A DNA stretch of 64,000 nucleotides, taken from NCBI RefSeq assembly GCF_003003995.1, contig NZ_PVWF01000009.1, forward strand, positions 1 to 64,000. Direction: 5' to 3'. The position numbers and the translations under genes were made by a program. The DNA comes from Pleurocapsa sp. CCALA 161. GTDB taxonomy: Bacteria; Cyanobacteriota; Cyanobacteriia; Cyanobacteriales; Xenococcaceae. Under the pieces are notes generated by a model, which did not search any database, was not told the origin of the DNA, and worked only from the letters and a program-made list of their open reading frames with translations. Positions 26,920-35,276 of this stretch are shown here, piece after piece; position 1 is the first letter of the stretch; every line of letters begins with the position of its first letter.

Positions 26920-27262
26920 AGCTTTGTCAATTAATTAATAATGGGTGAGCAAGCTTGGAGTAATGAGTAATGAGTAATAAGTAATAAGTAATAAGTAATA
27001 AGTAATAAGTTTTTTACCCACTACCTACTACCTACTACCTACTACCTATTACTTACTACCTATTTGCGAAGCTACATGCGGCAAAGTGCCTTTGTCCTTT
27101 AGGACTACCGACTACCTAACCTCAACCCATCAATTAATATTTGACAGACTACTAGTTTAGACTTGTCTATTGCTAATGATCGGCAAATTTTAAAATTATA
27201 AGTCGAGCTAATTATTTAACAAATATTTACAATGTAGGTAAGGTGTATAGTAAACAATCATT
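26920..27262. repeat. 343-base gap with facing heptamer arrays
   Basis: This gap holds seven full RAGTAAT units (26958-27006) and, 14 bases later, six YTACYTA units (27021-27062). The second array is approximately the reverse complement of the first, so a long imperfect hairpin can form around a TTTTT loop. After it lies a GTCCTTTAGGAC palindrome (27094-27105) and a GCGAAG piece of the dispersed repeat family. The region could terminate transcription from the antiporter gene. Confidence 0.8.
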
Positions 27263-28021
27263 ATGAATCTTACTTATTTTGATAGCAATTCTTGGCTGAT
27301 AGAAATAGATCGCATGAGAATCCTGCTCGATCCTTGGTTAATCGGCAAGTTAACCTTTGGCAATCAGGCTTGGCTTTTTGAAGGGAGCAAAAATAATTCC
27401 CACCCCATCCCTGAAAATATTGATTTGATTCTGCTGTCCCAAGGGTTGGAAGATCACGCTCATCCTCCCACTTTGAAGAAGCTAGACAAGAGTATTCCCG
27501 TGGTAGCATCCCCCAATGCTGCCAAAGTAGTCAAAGAACTAGGGTATACAAACATAACTGCCCTGGAGCATCAAAAAACTTATCAATTAGGACAGGTGAA
27601 AATTAAGGCTGTTCCAGGTTCGCCAGTAGGTCCTACTCTAGTCGAAAATGGCTACATCATTACAGGGTTAGAGTCTGGCAAAAACATCTACTACGAACCT
27701 CACGGATATCATTCTGACTCCCTACAGGAAAGTGCGCCAATTGATGTGATCATCACGCCGATTATCAATCTTAAGTTGCCTTTACTGGGGGCAGTAATAA
27801 GAGGACAGCAAACAGCCCTACAGGTATGCAAGCAGTTAAATCCGCAGGTAATATTAGCTACGGCGGCGGGAGGAGACATTGATTTTAAAGGGGTGATTAC
27901 CTCGATTCTAAAAGCAGAGGGTTCAGTAGATGAGTTCAACCGCCTATTAGAGCAAAATAACCTTTCGACCAAAGCAATTGATCCTCAGTCTGGGGAAATT
28001 ATTGAACTATCATTGGTTTAA
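27263..28021 (+). CDS. MBL-fold protein with altered metal motif
   Basis: A 252-residue protein of the metallo-beta-lactamase fold, UlaG-like group. The N-terminus (LTYFDSNSWLIEIDRMRILLDPW) and the strand order are typical. The usual SHxHxDH metal motif is replaced by SQGLEDHAH, so the first two histidines are missing while Asp-His remain. Related proteins in cyanobacteria and plants, as I recall, share this change. The reaction is unknown and hydrolysis should not be assumed. It is a single gene, convergent with the DUF39 gene. Confidence 0.8.
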   Translation: MNLTYFDSNSWLIEIDRMRILLDPWLIGKLTFGNQAWLFEGSKNNSHPIPENIDLILLSQGLEDHAHPPTLKKLDKSIPVVASPNAAKVVKELGYTNITALEHQKTYQLGQVKIKAVPGSPVGPTLVENGYIITGLESGKNIYYEPHGYHSDSLQESAPIDVIITPIINLKLPLLGAVIRGQQTALQVCKQLNPQVILATAAGGDIDFKGVITSILKAEGSVDEFNRLLEQNNLSTKAIDPQSGEIIELSLV

Positions 28022-28033
28022 ATCGCCTGATAA

Positions 28034-29239
28034 TTATTCCAAAGAAATAATCGATTTGCTGCTGTCTTGAGGCATAAAAGCGCGATCGCTCGGTAGAGGT
28101 GCAACTGGTTCGGTTAAAGTAAATTTACCTGCCTCGATCCATTCCTTTAATTCTTGTGCCACCTTTAAAGAAAGATATTTACTGGCTAGAGGCGCAACCT
28201 TAACCGATCTTCCATCGATGGTCATATGTCCTTTTTGAAGCTGTTCATAGCTCACAAGACCGAAGGTGGGGCGGACTCGGCGAGGAATTGAAAAATCAAT
28301 GACAGGAGCAACAATGTCTCGGTCTACTACAGAGCAGTTGTAAATTACTTTTTCACTAGTAACAGGTAAGGCGACTCCTACTCCCAGCATGATTGAAGGA
28401 CCATAATTCTTGAAATAGCAACCCCTCACCCAGTCAGCACTCATTTGTTTAGCATCACCAATGAGAGCAACCGTGGCAGCCGGCCCAATGGGAGTACGAT
28501 TGGGTAAGCGTTTTTGCAGAGGAAAATGTTGTGTCCCTTCCCAAGCAATATAACCGATTCCGCCACCCAAAAATATTTTGCTGCCAATGCCCACAGAAGT
28601 TAAGTCTGGATCGTTAAGCAGGGGAGAAATTGCTCCAGGATTTGAGTAGACGGCATTGCCTAATCTCGGCTGCAATGCTCCTAAATAAGTGTATAAAGTG
28701 CGATCGCCGCCATTTACGCCCACAATAAAGTTTTGATAAAGATTGCGCGGGTTAAATAAATAAAATTGATTAATATTATCCTTCGTGATGGCATTTTCCC
28801 ACATTGCCCTGGGATAACAATCGGTTTTTTGCCCAATTGCTTTAAGCTGCACTGCTCTGCCTGCAATTAAGTCTTCGATCACATGACCGCCACCTTTCTC
28901 GCCACCGATCCCCTCTCGCAAATTAGGATCGCTTTCTTGCAGATTATAGTCCGCCGTGGCGGTTGCTCCCAAATAGAGATCTACTGCCCCAAAAGCAGCA
29001 TAGGCAGCAATCCCATCCAGCCAGCATTGACGAATTTTGATTGGCGGATCGGTATGCCCCAGGTTGATAATTGCTCCTGTGGACTCCATTGGCTCAAATG
29101 TTCCTGTCGTCACCACATCAACCTGTTCAAAGATTTTGCTGATGCCAAGTTGAGAGACTTTTGCTTTAACTTCTGCTACTGTCCAGACAACGGCCTGACC
29201 ATGACTAATTTTTTGATTAATTTCAGCGATCGTGCGCAT
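28034..29239 (-). CDS. DUF39 family homocysteine biosynthesis protein
   Basis: A 401-residue protein. It begins RTIAEINQKISHGQAVVWTVAEV and contains NLGHTDPPI, GGEKGGGHVIEDLIAG, SNPGAISPLLNDPD, GSKIFLGGGIGYIAWEGTQHF and DADA-like CYFKNYGPSIMLGVGVALP. These fit the DUF39 family, whose methanogen member is linked to making homocysteine from aspartate semialdehyde and sulphide. In methanogens it works with a ferredoxin/NIL partner, which is not seen next to this gene. The start is ATG. It is a single gene in the cytoplasm. Confidence 0.85.
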   Translation of the reverse strand: MRTIAEINQKISHGQAVVWTVAEVKAKVSQLGISKIFEQVDVVTTGTFEPMESTGAIINLGHTDPPIKIRQCWLDGIAAYAAFGAVDLYLGATATADYNLQESDPNLREGIGGEKGGGHVIEDLIAGRAVQLKAIGQKTDCYPRAMWENAITKDNINQFYLFNPRNLYQNFIVGVNGGDRTLYTYLGALQPRLGNAVYSNPGAISPLLNDPDLTSVGIGSKIFLGGGIGYIAWEGTQHFPLQKRLPNRTPIGPAATVALIGDAKQMSADWVRGCYFKNYGPSIMLGVGVALPVTSEKVIYNCSVVDRDIVAPVIDFSIPRRVRPTFGLVSYEQLQKGHMTIDGRSVKVAPLASKYLSLKVAQELKEWIEAGKFTLTEPVAPLPSDRAFMPQDSSKSIISLE

Positions 29240-29308
29240 ATATTAAATACCGATGACTGATTACTGGGCTATATGCAGGTAATCGAGACAATGAATGGAC
29301 TTTTATCC

Positions 29309-29332
29309 TAAAGGATACACTTCGCTATTCTT
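29309..29332. repeat. copy of TATCCTAAAGGATACACTTCGC repeat
   Basis: A short palindrome (TATCC TAAA GGATA) joined to CACTTCGC, just upstream of the AI-2E gene's stop. It belongs to the dispersed element family also seen at 23001-23042, 27064-27107 and 48318-48368, and may act as a terminator for the minus-strand gene. Confidence 0.5.
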
Positions 29333-30416
29333 CTTCTAATCTAGCTGCTTCTTTAATCACTACCTTTTTTTCCAAGTGTGGTTTGCCGATCAAAGAAGAA
29401 TTCCATTGATCTAAAACATCTTTAATAATTACTTCTTTAAACCAAATCTGAGCCACTACCGTTAAAGGTAGAGAAAGAAACAGACCGAGGAAACCAAAGA
29501 AAGTGGCAAAAAATATTTGAGATAGCAAGGTGACAGCAGGAAGTAAAGCAACCTGTTGCGCCATCACAATCGGAGTCAAAACATTACTTTCAATCTGTTG
29601 AATAATTATATATAAAACTAGTACAGTTAAGGATTTCCAGGGAGCTTCAATCAGAGCGATCGCCATGGGCGAAATTACACTTAAAGTTGGGCCTAGATTA
29701 GGAATAAAGGTCATTACTCCCGCGAGCATTGCTTGGGATAGAGCGAGGGGAATACCTAGTAGCAAAAGGACCATAAAGCTTAAAAGAGCAATCACCACCA
29801 TGTTAAACAAGATTCCTACTAGCCACCCTTCTAAACCCTTGGCACATAAATCCAAAATCTCTTCAACTCGGCGACGATAAAAAGCAGGAAATAAACGCTT
29901 AAAACCCTGTCGATAAGTAACAGGATCGGCAAGTAACATTAAAGTGATCGCCAACAGTAGCAAAATACCCAGCAAAACTCCCAGCGAATTGTAGAAAACA
30001 GTTAAACCGCTACCTAAAAATTGCTTGATTAAAGGTTGCAGTTGCTGATTTAATTCTTCGGTGTCTGGCAAGAGCGTAATTATGCGAGGATCGAGACGCT
30101 CTGAAAGCAAATCAATCCAGATGTTTAATTTTTCGATCCCTTGAGGAACTAGTTTGGCTAAATCTTGAAACTGGTCAATAAATGGTGGAATGACAATCCA
30201 AACACAGCTTATGGTTACCAGGATGAGTAACAACATTGACAAAAAAACAGCGTTTACTCGTTTGATGCCTCGTCGTTGAAAAGTTTTAACTAAGATGTTT
30301 AAGGAGGTTGCTAAGACAATCGCCGTAAACAGCAATAACAGTAGCTGTTTGATTTGCCACAATATATATAAGGAGATAAAAAAGACAACTAGACCAATCC
30401 AAGTACCAAAATTCAC
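29325..30416 (-). CDS. AI-2E family transporter (PerM/YdiK-like)
   Basis: A 363-residue membrane protein of the AI-2E exporter family, with about eight hydrophobic spans. The N-terminal pair (IGLVVFFISLYILW, LLLLLFTAIVLATSLN), the FIPNLGPTLSVISP motif near the middle and LLLLAITLMLLADP mark it. The family includes the autoinducer-2 exporter TqsA, but most members transport unknown ligands. The start is GTG with an AGAGGAGTT Shine-Dalgarno ending about 7 bases before it. It lies alone on the minus strand. Confidence 0.9.
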   Translation of the reverse strand: MNFGTWIGLVVFFISLYILWQIKQLLLLLFTAIVLATSLNILVKTFQRRGIKRVNAVFLSMLLLILVTISCVWIVIPPFIDQFQDLAKLVPQGIEKLNIWIDLLSERLDPRIITLLPDTEELNQQLQPLIKQFLGSGLTVFYNSLGVLLGILLLLAITLMLLADPVTYRQGFKRLFPAFYRRRVEEILDLCAKGLEGWLVGILFNMVVIALLSFMVLLLLGIPLALSQAMLAGVMTFIPNLGPTLSVISPMAIALIEAPWKSLTVLVLYIIIQQIESNVLTPIVMAQQVALLPAVTLLSQIFFATFFGFLGLFLSLPLTVVAQIWFKEVIIKDVLDQWNSSLIGKPHLEKKVVIKEAARLEEE

Positions 30417-30532
30417 TTTTTTAACTCCTCTGGTTCAAAATAGCGGACATAAAGTTGGTCTATAGATTAACCTGAAATGATCTGGTTGCCAGCTTATTGT
30501 TGTCTGCTTATTTGTTCAAATCTAGAGCGCAA

Positions 30533-30715
30533 CTAGACCTGCCAGTAGCGCCAACCCAAAATCAACCCAATCGCCAGAGATGGCATTAAGACAATAGTTA
30601 AAACAGTAATTGTGGTGGGCTGAAGCTCTAGATATCTGCCCCCATACTTAACTAACAAAGATAATCCAAGAGAAAGTAGCAGTATTTTAAATACAAAGAT
30701 AGCTTGATTATCCAT
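30533..30715 (-). CDS. small two-span membrane protein, conserved
   Basis: A 60-residue protein made of two hydrophobic segments (VFKILLLSLGLSLLVKYGG and TTITVLTIVLMPSLAIGLILGWRYW). It has an ATG start and a clean frame between two larger genes on the same strand. The composition and the length look like conserved small cyanobacterial membrane proteins. The function is unknown. Confidence 0.55.
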   Translation of the reverse strand: MDNQAIFVFKILLLSLGLSLLVKYGGRYLELQPTTITVLTIVLMPSLAIGLILGWRYWQV

Positions 30716-30854
30716 GTCTATTAAGCTTAATTAATTGATCGCAATAGCAAAAAAAAGTAGTTGCTATCCACAACTTTAGCAGGTGAAAATAGCCGTCTAA
30801 TAATTATTTGTAAAATTAAGCAAAAATTTATTGGTTGGATTATCGCAGACAAAA

Positions 30855-31415
30855 TCATCTTATTTTTTGCTTGATAAAGGTAACAAGTTGATTAAACTGT
30901 TTCTTAATCTGCTCTGACTCTTGTTCTAGACGATAAACTTTGGACTTTAATCGTTCAATTTCAGCATTGAGAGCAGAAATATCAGCAGTAGCTCCAACTG
31001 ATGCTTGAGGCGAAGCTGTGGTGAGTGATTGAGGCTGTTTTTTGGCCTTCATCATCGCATCGCGAATCGCATTAATGAGTTGTTCTTTATCAAAAGGTTT
31101 CTCGACAAAGGAAAAATATTCAAAAGGTTCGGTAATTTTATCGGTGACTTCTTCTTTGCGACCAGACATCAAAACCAAGGGAATTGAGCGATATTGTGAT
31201 TGCTTCTGGATCTCTTGATATACTTCCCACCCACTCATTTTGGGTAACAAAAAGTCTAGCATAATTAAATTGGGATTCTCTGTTCTAATTAAATTGAATC
31301 CCTCAAGACCATCTTTTGCTTCAATAATGTCAAAGTTACCTTCTGGCAACATATCTTTGACTCGCATTCTAATGACCTTACTGTCATCAATTACTAGAAT
31401 TTTGTGGGTTGACAC
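30855..31415 (-). CDS. response regulator with C-terminal coiled coil
   Basis: A 186-residue protein. The CheY-like receiver (about 5-125) has D10/D11, the phospho-acceptor D54 (LIMLDFLLPKMSG), LMSG and the KPFD lysine. A Ser/Gln-rich linker is followed by a helical coiled coil (about 145-186: ISALNAEIERLKSKVYRLEQESEQIKKQ). There is no DNA-binding output domain, so it likely signals through protein contacts. The start is GTG with a TAGGAGT Shine-Dalgarno about 6 bases upstream. No kinase is adjacent; an orphan Hpt protein gene lies about 3 kb away (34322-35212). Confidence 0.85.
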   Translation of the reverse strand: MSTHKILVIDDSKVIRMRVKDMLPEGNFDIIEAKDGLEGFNLIRTENPNLIMLDFLLPKMSGWEVYQEIQKQSQYRSIPLVLMSGRKEEVTDKITEPFEYFSFVEKPFDKEQLINAIRDAMMKAKKQPQSLTTASPQASVGATADISALNAEIERLKSKVYRLEQESEQIKKQFNQLVTFIKQKIR

Positions 31416-31771
31416 GATTTACTCCTAAGCGACTAACTCTTGAGGCCTGATATCGACTAGACTGGTTTTGACAGTTAGTTTTGGGTTACAAGTTTAGAGT
31501 TCCCTTTTGAATTACTAAAATAACAGGAAAAAACAGCTAATAAATAATTATTTTTGTAATCTATGCCTAATGTAGATCCCCACAGCAAAAAGCGCTTTAA
31601 TTAAATGCTTTCTTTAATTTAATTTATGTATGACGTAGCTCAATCAGGCTCTGGTGATGTTTTTTGTCAAAGCTGAAAATTAACAACTAATAGCTTTAAA
31701 AGTAACTAATTTACAATTAACTTGATCTATTTGATCTATATTGCAGTAATATTGCCAATCGTCACGAAATT
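31416..31771. other. 356-base gap before lipA
   Basis: A divergent A+T-rich gap between the response regulator and lipA. The only clear structure is a tandem copy of TTGATCTAT (31722-31730, 31731-31739), 33 bases before the lipA ATG, which may be a regulator site or chance. No small gene or RNA family was recognised. Confidence 0.5.
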
Positions 31772-32683
31772 ATGAATCACTCTGCACATTATTCAACCCA
31801 AAACCATTGGCGTAGAGAAGCAACTTCTTTACCTTCTTGGTTAAAACGACCCATCGGTAAGGCAAGTCAACTGTCTACTGTACAGCAAATTATTAAGCAG
31901 AGAAATATTCATACGATCTGCGAAGAAGGCAGATGCCCTAATCGGGGAGAATGCTACAGCAATGGTACCGCAACTTTTTTATTAATGGGTCAGACCTGTA
32001 CTCGCGCCTGTGCTTTTTGTCAGGTAGAAAAGGGTCATGCACCAATGATTCTCGATCCTGATGAGCCACAAAAGGTAGCCGATGCGGTTCAGCTATTAGG
32101 CTTGCGCTATGTGGTGTTAACCTCGGTCGCTAGAGACGATCTAGATGATGGAGGTGCAGCTTGGTTTGTTAGGGTGATGACAGCTATACGTCAGGAAAAT
32201 CCCCAGACTCAGATTGAAGTATTAACCCCCGATTTTTGGAGTGGTAAATCAGCCGTTACTAACCAGTCGCAGAGAGTAGCAACGGTCGTAACAGCAAAAC
32301 CTGCTTGCTACAATCATAATTTAGAAACTGTTGCTCGCTTACAAGATCCTGTGAGAAGAGGTGCAAAATACGATCGCTCCCTCAATGTTCTACGCTGCGT
32401 TAAAGAGATAGATTCTAGTATCCCCACTAAATCGGGTTTGATGTTGGGGTTAGGAGAGACAGAAGCCGAGGTAATTCAGACTTTAAAGGATTTACGGCAG
32501 ATTAAATGCGATCGCCTTACTCTCGGTCAATATATGCGTCCTTCTTTGGCTCATCTTCCTGTAGCTAAGTATTGGACTCCTGATGAGTTTACCCGTTTAG
32601 GTAAAATAGCACAAGATCTGGGGTTTTCTCATGTTCGTTCTGCACCATTGGTGAGAAGTTCTTATCATGCGGGAGAAGATTAA
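31772..32683 (+). CDS. lipA: lipoyl synthase
   Basis: A 303-residue radical-SAM enzyme that inserts two sulphurs into protein-bound octanoyl groups to make lipoyl cofactor. It has the auxiliary-cluster cysteines [12 protein letters not shown], the radical-SAM [28 protein letters not shown] and the C-terminal RSSYHAGE serine motif that contacts the auxiliary cluster. A short extra stretch (about [15 protein letters not shown]) lies before TVVTAKP. Cyanobacteria often carry two lipA genes; whether this is the only one cannot be seen here. It is a single gene. Confidence 0.93.
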   Translation: MNHSAHYSTQNHWRREATSLPSWLKRPIGKASQLSTVQQIIKQRNIHTICEEGRCPNRGECYSNGTATFLLMGQTCTRACAFCQVEKGHAPMILDPDEPQKVADAVQLLGLRYVVLTSVARDDLDDGGAAWFVRVMTAIRQENPQTQIEVLTPDFWSGKSAVTNQSQRVATVVTAKPACYNHNLETVARLQDPVRRGAKYDRSLNVLRCVKEIDSSIPTKSGLMLGLGETEAEVIQTLKDLRQIKCDRLTLGQYMRPSLAHLPVAKYWTPDEFTRLGKIAQDLGFSHVRSAPLVRSSYHAGED

Positions 32684-32694
32684 AGTAATTTAAA

Positions 32695-32847
32695 TTAGGG
32701 AGATAGCAAAAGTCGCTCTAGAGCGATCGCTAAATCGGAAAAAGCATGAGGAGTGACTATTCCAGCAGTTAAGGTTTGGATTTGGGAGTAGGCATTATTT
32801 ACTGGTTGAGTATGTAGAGATTGGTGATTAATTATCTCCCCATATTT
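32695..32847 (-). pseudogene. possible gene remnant or short ORF, 50 codons
   Basis: On the minus strand the frame from 32847 to the TAA at 32695 is open and reads like protein (segments IQTLTAGIVTPHAF and SDLAIALERLLLSP), but there is no ATG near its upstream end and a stop precedes it. It may be the 3' end of a decayed gene. Part of it (32822-32840) is the exact reverse complement of 62137-62155, so the region may instead be a dispersed repeat that happens to be open. Confidence 0.25.
32713..32726. promoter_or_regulatory. 14-bp perfect palindrome after lipA
   Basis: TCGCTCTAGAGCGA, overlapping an AGCGATCGCT HIP1 palindrome, lies 30 bases after the lipA stop. It has no loop and no T-run, so it is more like a protein site or a HIP1-derived palindrome than a terminator. 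Confidence 0.4.
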
Positions 32848-32977
32848 CTATATCTTTAATCTCCCTAAATAAGAAGTATTACGACGATTAGATCTATCTA
32901 CATTCTATAGTTTTGCTAATGACGGATATATCTTAGATAGTCTTGTTAACAGGGAATCACTTCAATATTAATAGGTA

Positions 32978-33943
32978 ATGAATAATAACTGGGAACCGTC
33001 ACAAATTGAGAACAAGATTGGCATCAATTTTAAATACGATCAAACTCTCCGCCTAGCGTTGATTCATCCGTCCTATGCCAAGCTAATTAAAGAGCCTGAA
33101 ATTAATAATCAGCGTTTGGAACTTTTAGGGGAGAATATTCTCAATTTAGTTTTAGTAGACTATATTTACTGGAATTTTTCTCATTTTCAGGTAGGCAAGC
33201 AAAAGGCATTGGTTAGTAAGTTAACCGAATCAGAAAGATTAACTAACCTTTGGTACGATTTGCAGTTAGGAGAATTCTATCCATTTTTAGATTTAAAAGA
33301 AGAACGTCATCGTTTACGAGTCAAACCAAGTAATCCCTTTGAACAGGCTTGTAAAGCTTTAATTGGCGCAATTTTTATCGATCGTGGTTTTACTCAGACG
33401 CGCAATTGGTTACAAAAACGGCTGATCATACCACTGCTCAAACGTTATCTTAAGCCTGAATTAGAACATACCCCCTCAGATAAACAAATCCAGTTTTTGG
33501 GAAATACTTTACTCCAGGCAATTGTCGTTGATTATTTATATAAACAGGTTCATTTAGCTAGTCCCAGCATCTTAAAATCTTTGGCGCGAAAACTGACGGC
33601 TAAAGAAACTCAAAGCGAGTACTTGAAATTATCTGATGCTGCTTGGTCAGATCTATTGCCTCAACAGACAAAACCCAAACCCTACACAGCTTTACTCGCA
33701 GCAATATATCTACATTTTGACAACGACAACAGTAAATCTAGCTTGCGTAAAACCAGTACTTACTTTGCTCAAAACTGTCTTGATGATGATGAAATTATGG
33801 CACAAGCGATCGCTTTACTGCTTAAAGAGGGTAAACCGCAAAAATGGATTATTCATAAAGTAATGAATTATGCCAACAATCAATATAATGAAGGTCGCGA
33901 AAAATACTACCAGCTAATTGGTGAATCTGAAGCCGATGTTTAA
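32978..33943 (+). CDS. tandem degenerate RNase III domain protein
   Basis: A 321-residue protein built from two RNase III-like folds. The first (about 10-150) keeps the helix QRLELLGENILNLVLVDYIYW and KALIGAIFIDRG, aligned with the catalytic NERLEFLGD and DTxEALIG of RNase III. There the glutamate of NERLE is Q, the aspartate of LGD is E, and both metal ligands around EALIG are Q and K. The second fold (about 165-255) has QIQFLGNTLLQAIVVDYLY and TALLAAIYLHFDND, also lacking the acidic residues. No double-stranded-RNA-binding domain is present. It is therefore probably a non-catalytic RNA-binding or ribosome/intron-related pseudo-nuclease; that role is inference. It is a single gene starting at ATG. 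Confidence 0.8.
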   Translation: MNNNWEPSQIENKIGINFKYDQTLRLALIHPSYAKLIKEPEINNQRLELLGENILNLVLVDYIYWNFSHFQVGKQKALVSKLTESERLTNLWYDLQLGEFYPFLDLKEERHRLRVKPSNPFEQACKALIGAIFIDRGFTQTRNWLQKRLIIPLLKRYLKPELEHTPSDKQIQFLGNTLLQAIVVDYLYKQVHLASPSILKSLARKLTAKETQSEYLKLSDAAWSDLLPQQTKPKPYTALLAAIYLHFDNDNSKSSLRKTSTYFAQNCLDDDEIMAQAIALLLKEGKPQKWIIHKVMNYANNQYNEGREKYYQLIGESEADV

Positions 33944-33962
33944 CTGTATCTGAACCAATAAA

Positions 33963-34235
33963 CTAATTCTGATGGCGATAATCACCACAGCCAATCGCCT
34001 GTTCTGTATTAGCTACCGAAGGATTTACCGTACATTTAAGGTGGTAGTCTCCTGTGAAAAAGCGACACTTAGTACAGGGGATTTGATGCATTCTTTTGGC
34101 TTGAGCGATTACATCCAGGATGCAGCTAATTAGACTCCAAGCACAAAGACTAAAAATAGAAAAAGCTCCAACGATTCGAAGTTGAAGCAGCAATGGTTTG
34201 AATAGACTTGCGGAATTAATAGCGAATTGAAACAC
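33963..34235 (-). CDS. conserved cyanobacterial protein with membrane helix and Cys motif
   Basis: A 90-residue protein starting at GTG. A hydrophobic span (about 19-45) is followed by the cysteine-rich tail MHQIPCTKCRFFTGDYHLKC ending IGCGDYRHQN. The four cysteines (CxxC, then C, then C) could bind a metal or form disulphides. The tail wording is conserved in other cyanobacteria in my memory, where it is unnamed. It is convergent with the RNase III-like gene, with a 19-base gap. Confidence 0.7.
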   Translation of the reverse strand: MFQFAINSASLFKPLLLQLRIVGAFSIFSLCAWSLISCILDVIAQAKRMHQIPCTKCRFFTGDYHLKCTVNPSVANTEQAIGCGDYRHQN

Positions 34236-34321
34236 AGCTTATTATCGGTGATCACATCATAGGTTCTTATTATGACACGCATCAATTTGTCAAATCTATG
34301 TCTCAGGTTCAATATTATTGA

Positions 34322-35212
34322 TTAGATACGGGTCTTAATAATCTGAAATATTTGCATAATTTGCTGCTTGTTAAATGTTTTCAGTAAAGCGATCGCTGCA
34401 CCTTGAGGATCTGTGGGAATACTCACTGTACTAGCAGTAGTACTACCGCCAACAGTGCCACCTGCCGTAGCTGCCAACTGCTGAAGGTTTTTACTAGGAA
34501 CAAGCTGTTGTGCTTGACCAGCGTTTAAATAATCGCCAGCCTGCTTAATTTCTTTAATTACTACCTGAGCGATTGTGTTGTAAGGATATTTTTTATTGGT
34601 AATCGCTGTTTGGGTGGTGGCAATTAGATTTTGCCAATTGGCTTCATTAGGGGCAATTTCTCTCAAGCTTTTGCAGCATAAATGTAGCTTTTGACGACTT
34701 TCTGGACTGTCAGGCTGTTTGAATATCTGAAGCATCTGCTTGAGTATTTTGGTAATTTGCTGACCGATATCTGCTTGACCTGAAGCACTGCCTGAGAGTA
34801 GTTGCTGGAGATACTGATCTAAAAGGGCAAAATTCGATTCTGATTGCTGCAAAATTTCTACTGCATCAGCATCCTTAAAATCAGCAGAGTTTTCTAAACG
34901 TTCAATTAAATCTTGAAGATGATCGTAACCGTTAAGAAATAAAGTTTCTAACTTTTGATCGACATCAACAGGATTGTCTTTCAAGATTTTAAAAGAATCT
35001 TCGAGACGATGAGCAGTTTTTTGAATACTAGTGTAGCCTAACATAGCAGCACCACCCTTGACAGAATGAGCAGCGCGAAACATCTCGTTAACAGTCTCAG
35101 TATCCTGTACCGACGTAGCTAGCTGTAGAATTCCTTGCTCTAATGTTTGCAGATGTTCTTTTGCTTCTTCGATAAAATATCCGAGAATTCTCTGTTGATT
35201 AGCTGTATCCAC
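34322..35212 (-). CDS. Hpt-domain phosphotransfer protein
   Basis: A 296-residue protein. The N-terminal Hpt domain (about 5-110) has the phospho-acceptor H49 in FRAAHSVKGGAAMLG. The remaining 180 residues are helical with no kinase, receiver or CheW domain; they include a Gly/Ser/Thr-rich linker (AATAGGTVGGSTTAST). It may relay phosphate between an unlinked kinase and a receiver such as the one at 30855-31415; this is inferred. The start is GTG. It is a single gene. Confidence 0.85.
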   Translation of the reverse strand: MDTANQQRILGYFIEEAKEHLQTLEQGILQLATSVQDTETVNEMFRAAHSVKGGAAMLGYTSIQKTAHRLEDSFKILKDNPVDVDQKLETLFLNGYDHLQDLIERLENSADFKDADAVEILQQSESNFALLDQYLQQLLSGSASGQADIGQQITKILKQMLQIFKQPDSPESRQKLHLCCKSLREIAPNEANWQNLIATTQTAITNKKYPYNTIAQVVIKEIKQAGDYLNAGQAQQLVPSKNLQQLAATAGGTVGGSTTASTVSIPTDPQGAAIALLKTFNKQQIMQIFQIIKTRI

Positions 35213-35276
35213 CTATATCCCCCGTGTCCTTAAACGCTGTAAAAATGTCTATATGAAGCACTATATATTGACAAGT

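Noticed and set aside
26958-27062. Possible CRISPR array
   Set aside because: The repeats are only 7 bases, are tandem without spacers, and no cas gene is present.
28883-29260. 125-codon plus-strand frame opposite the DUF39 gene
   Set aside because: The minus-strand protein is clearly real here; the plus frame reads as a shadow with no domain and no Shine-Dalgarno.
30474-30530. tRNA-like GTTCAAATC segment in the gap before the AI-2E gene
   Set aside because: It has no matching acceptor stem or anticodon arm, so it is chance.
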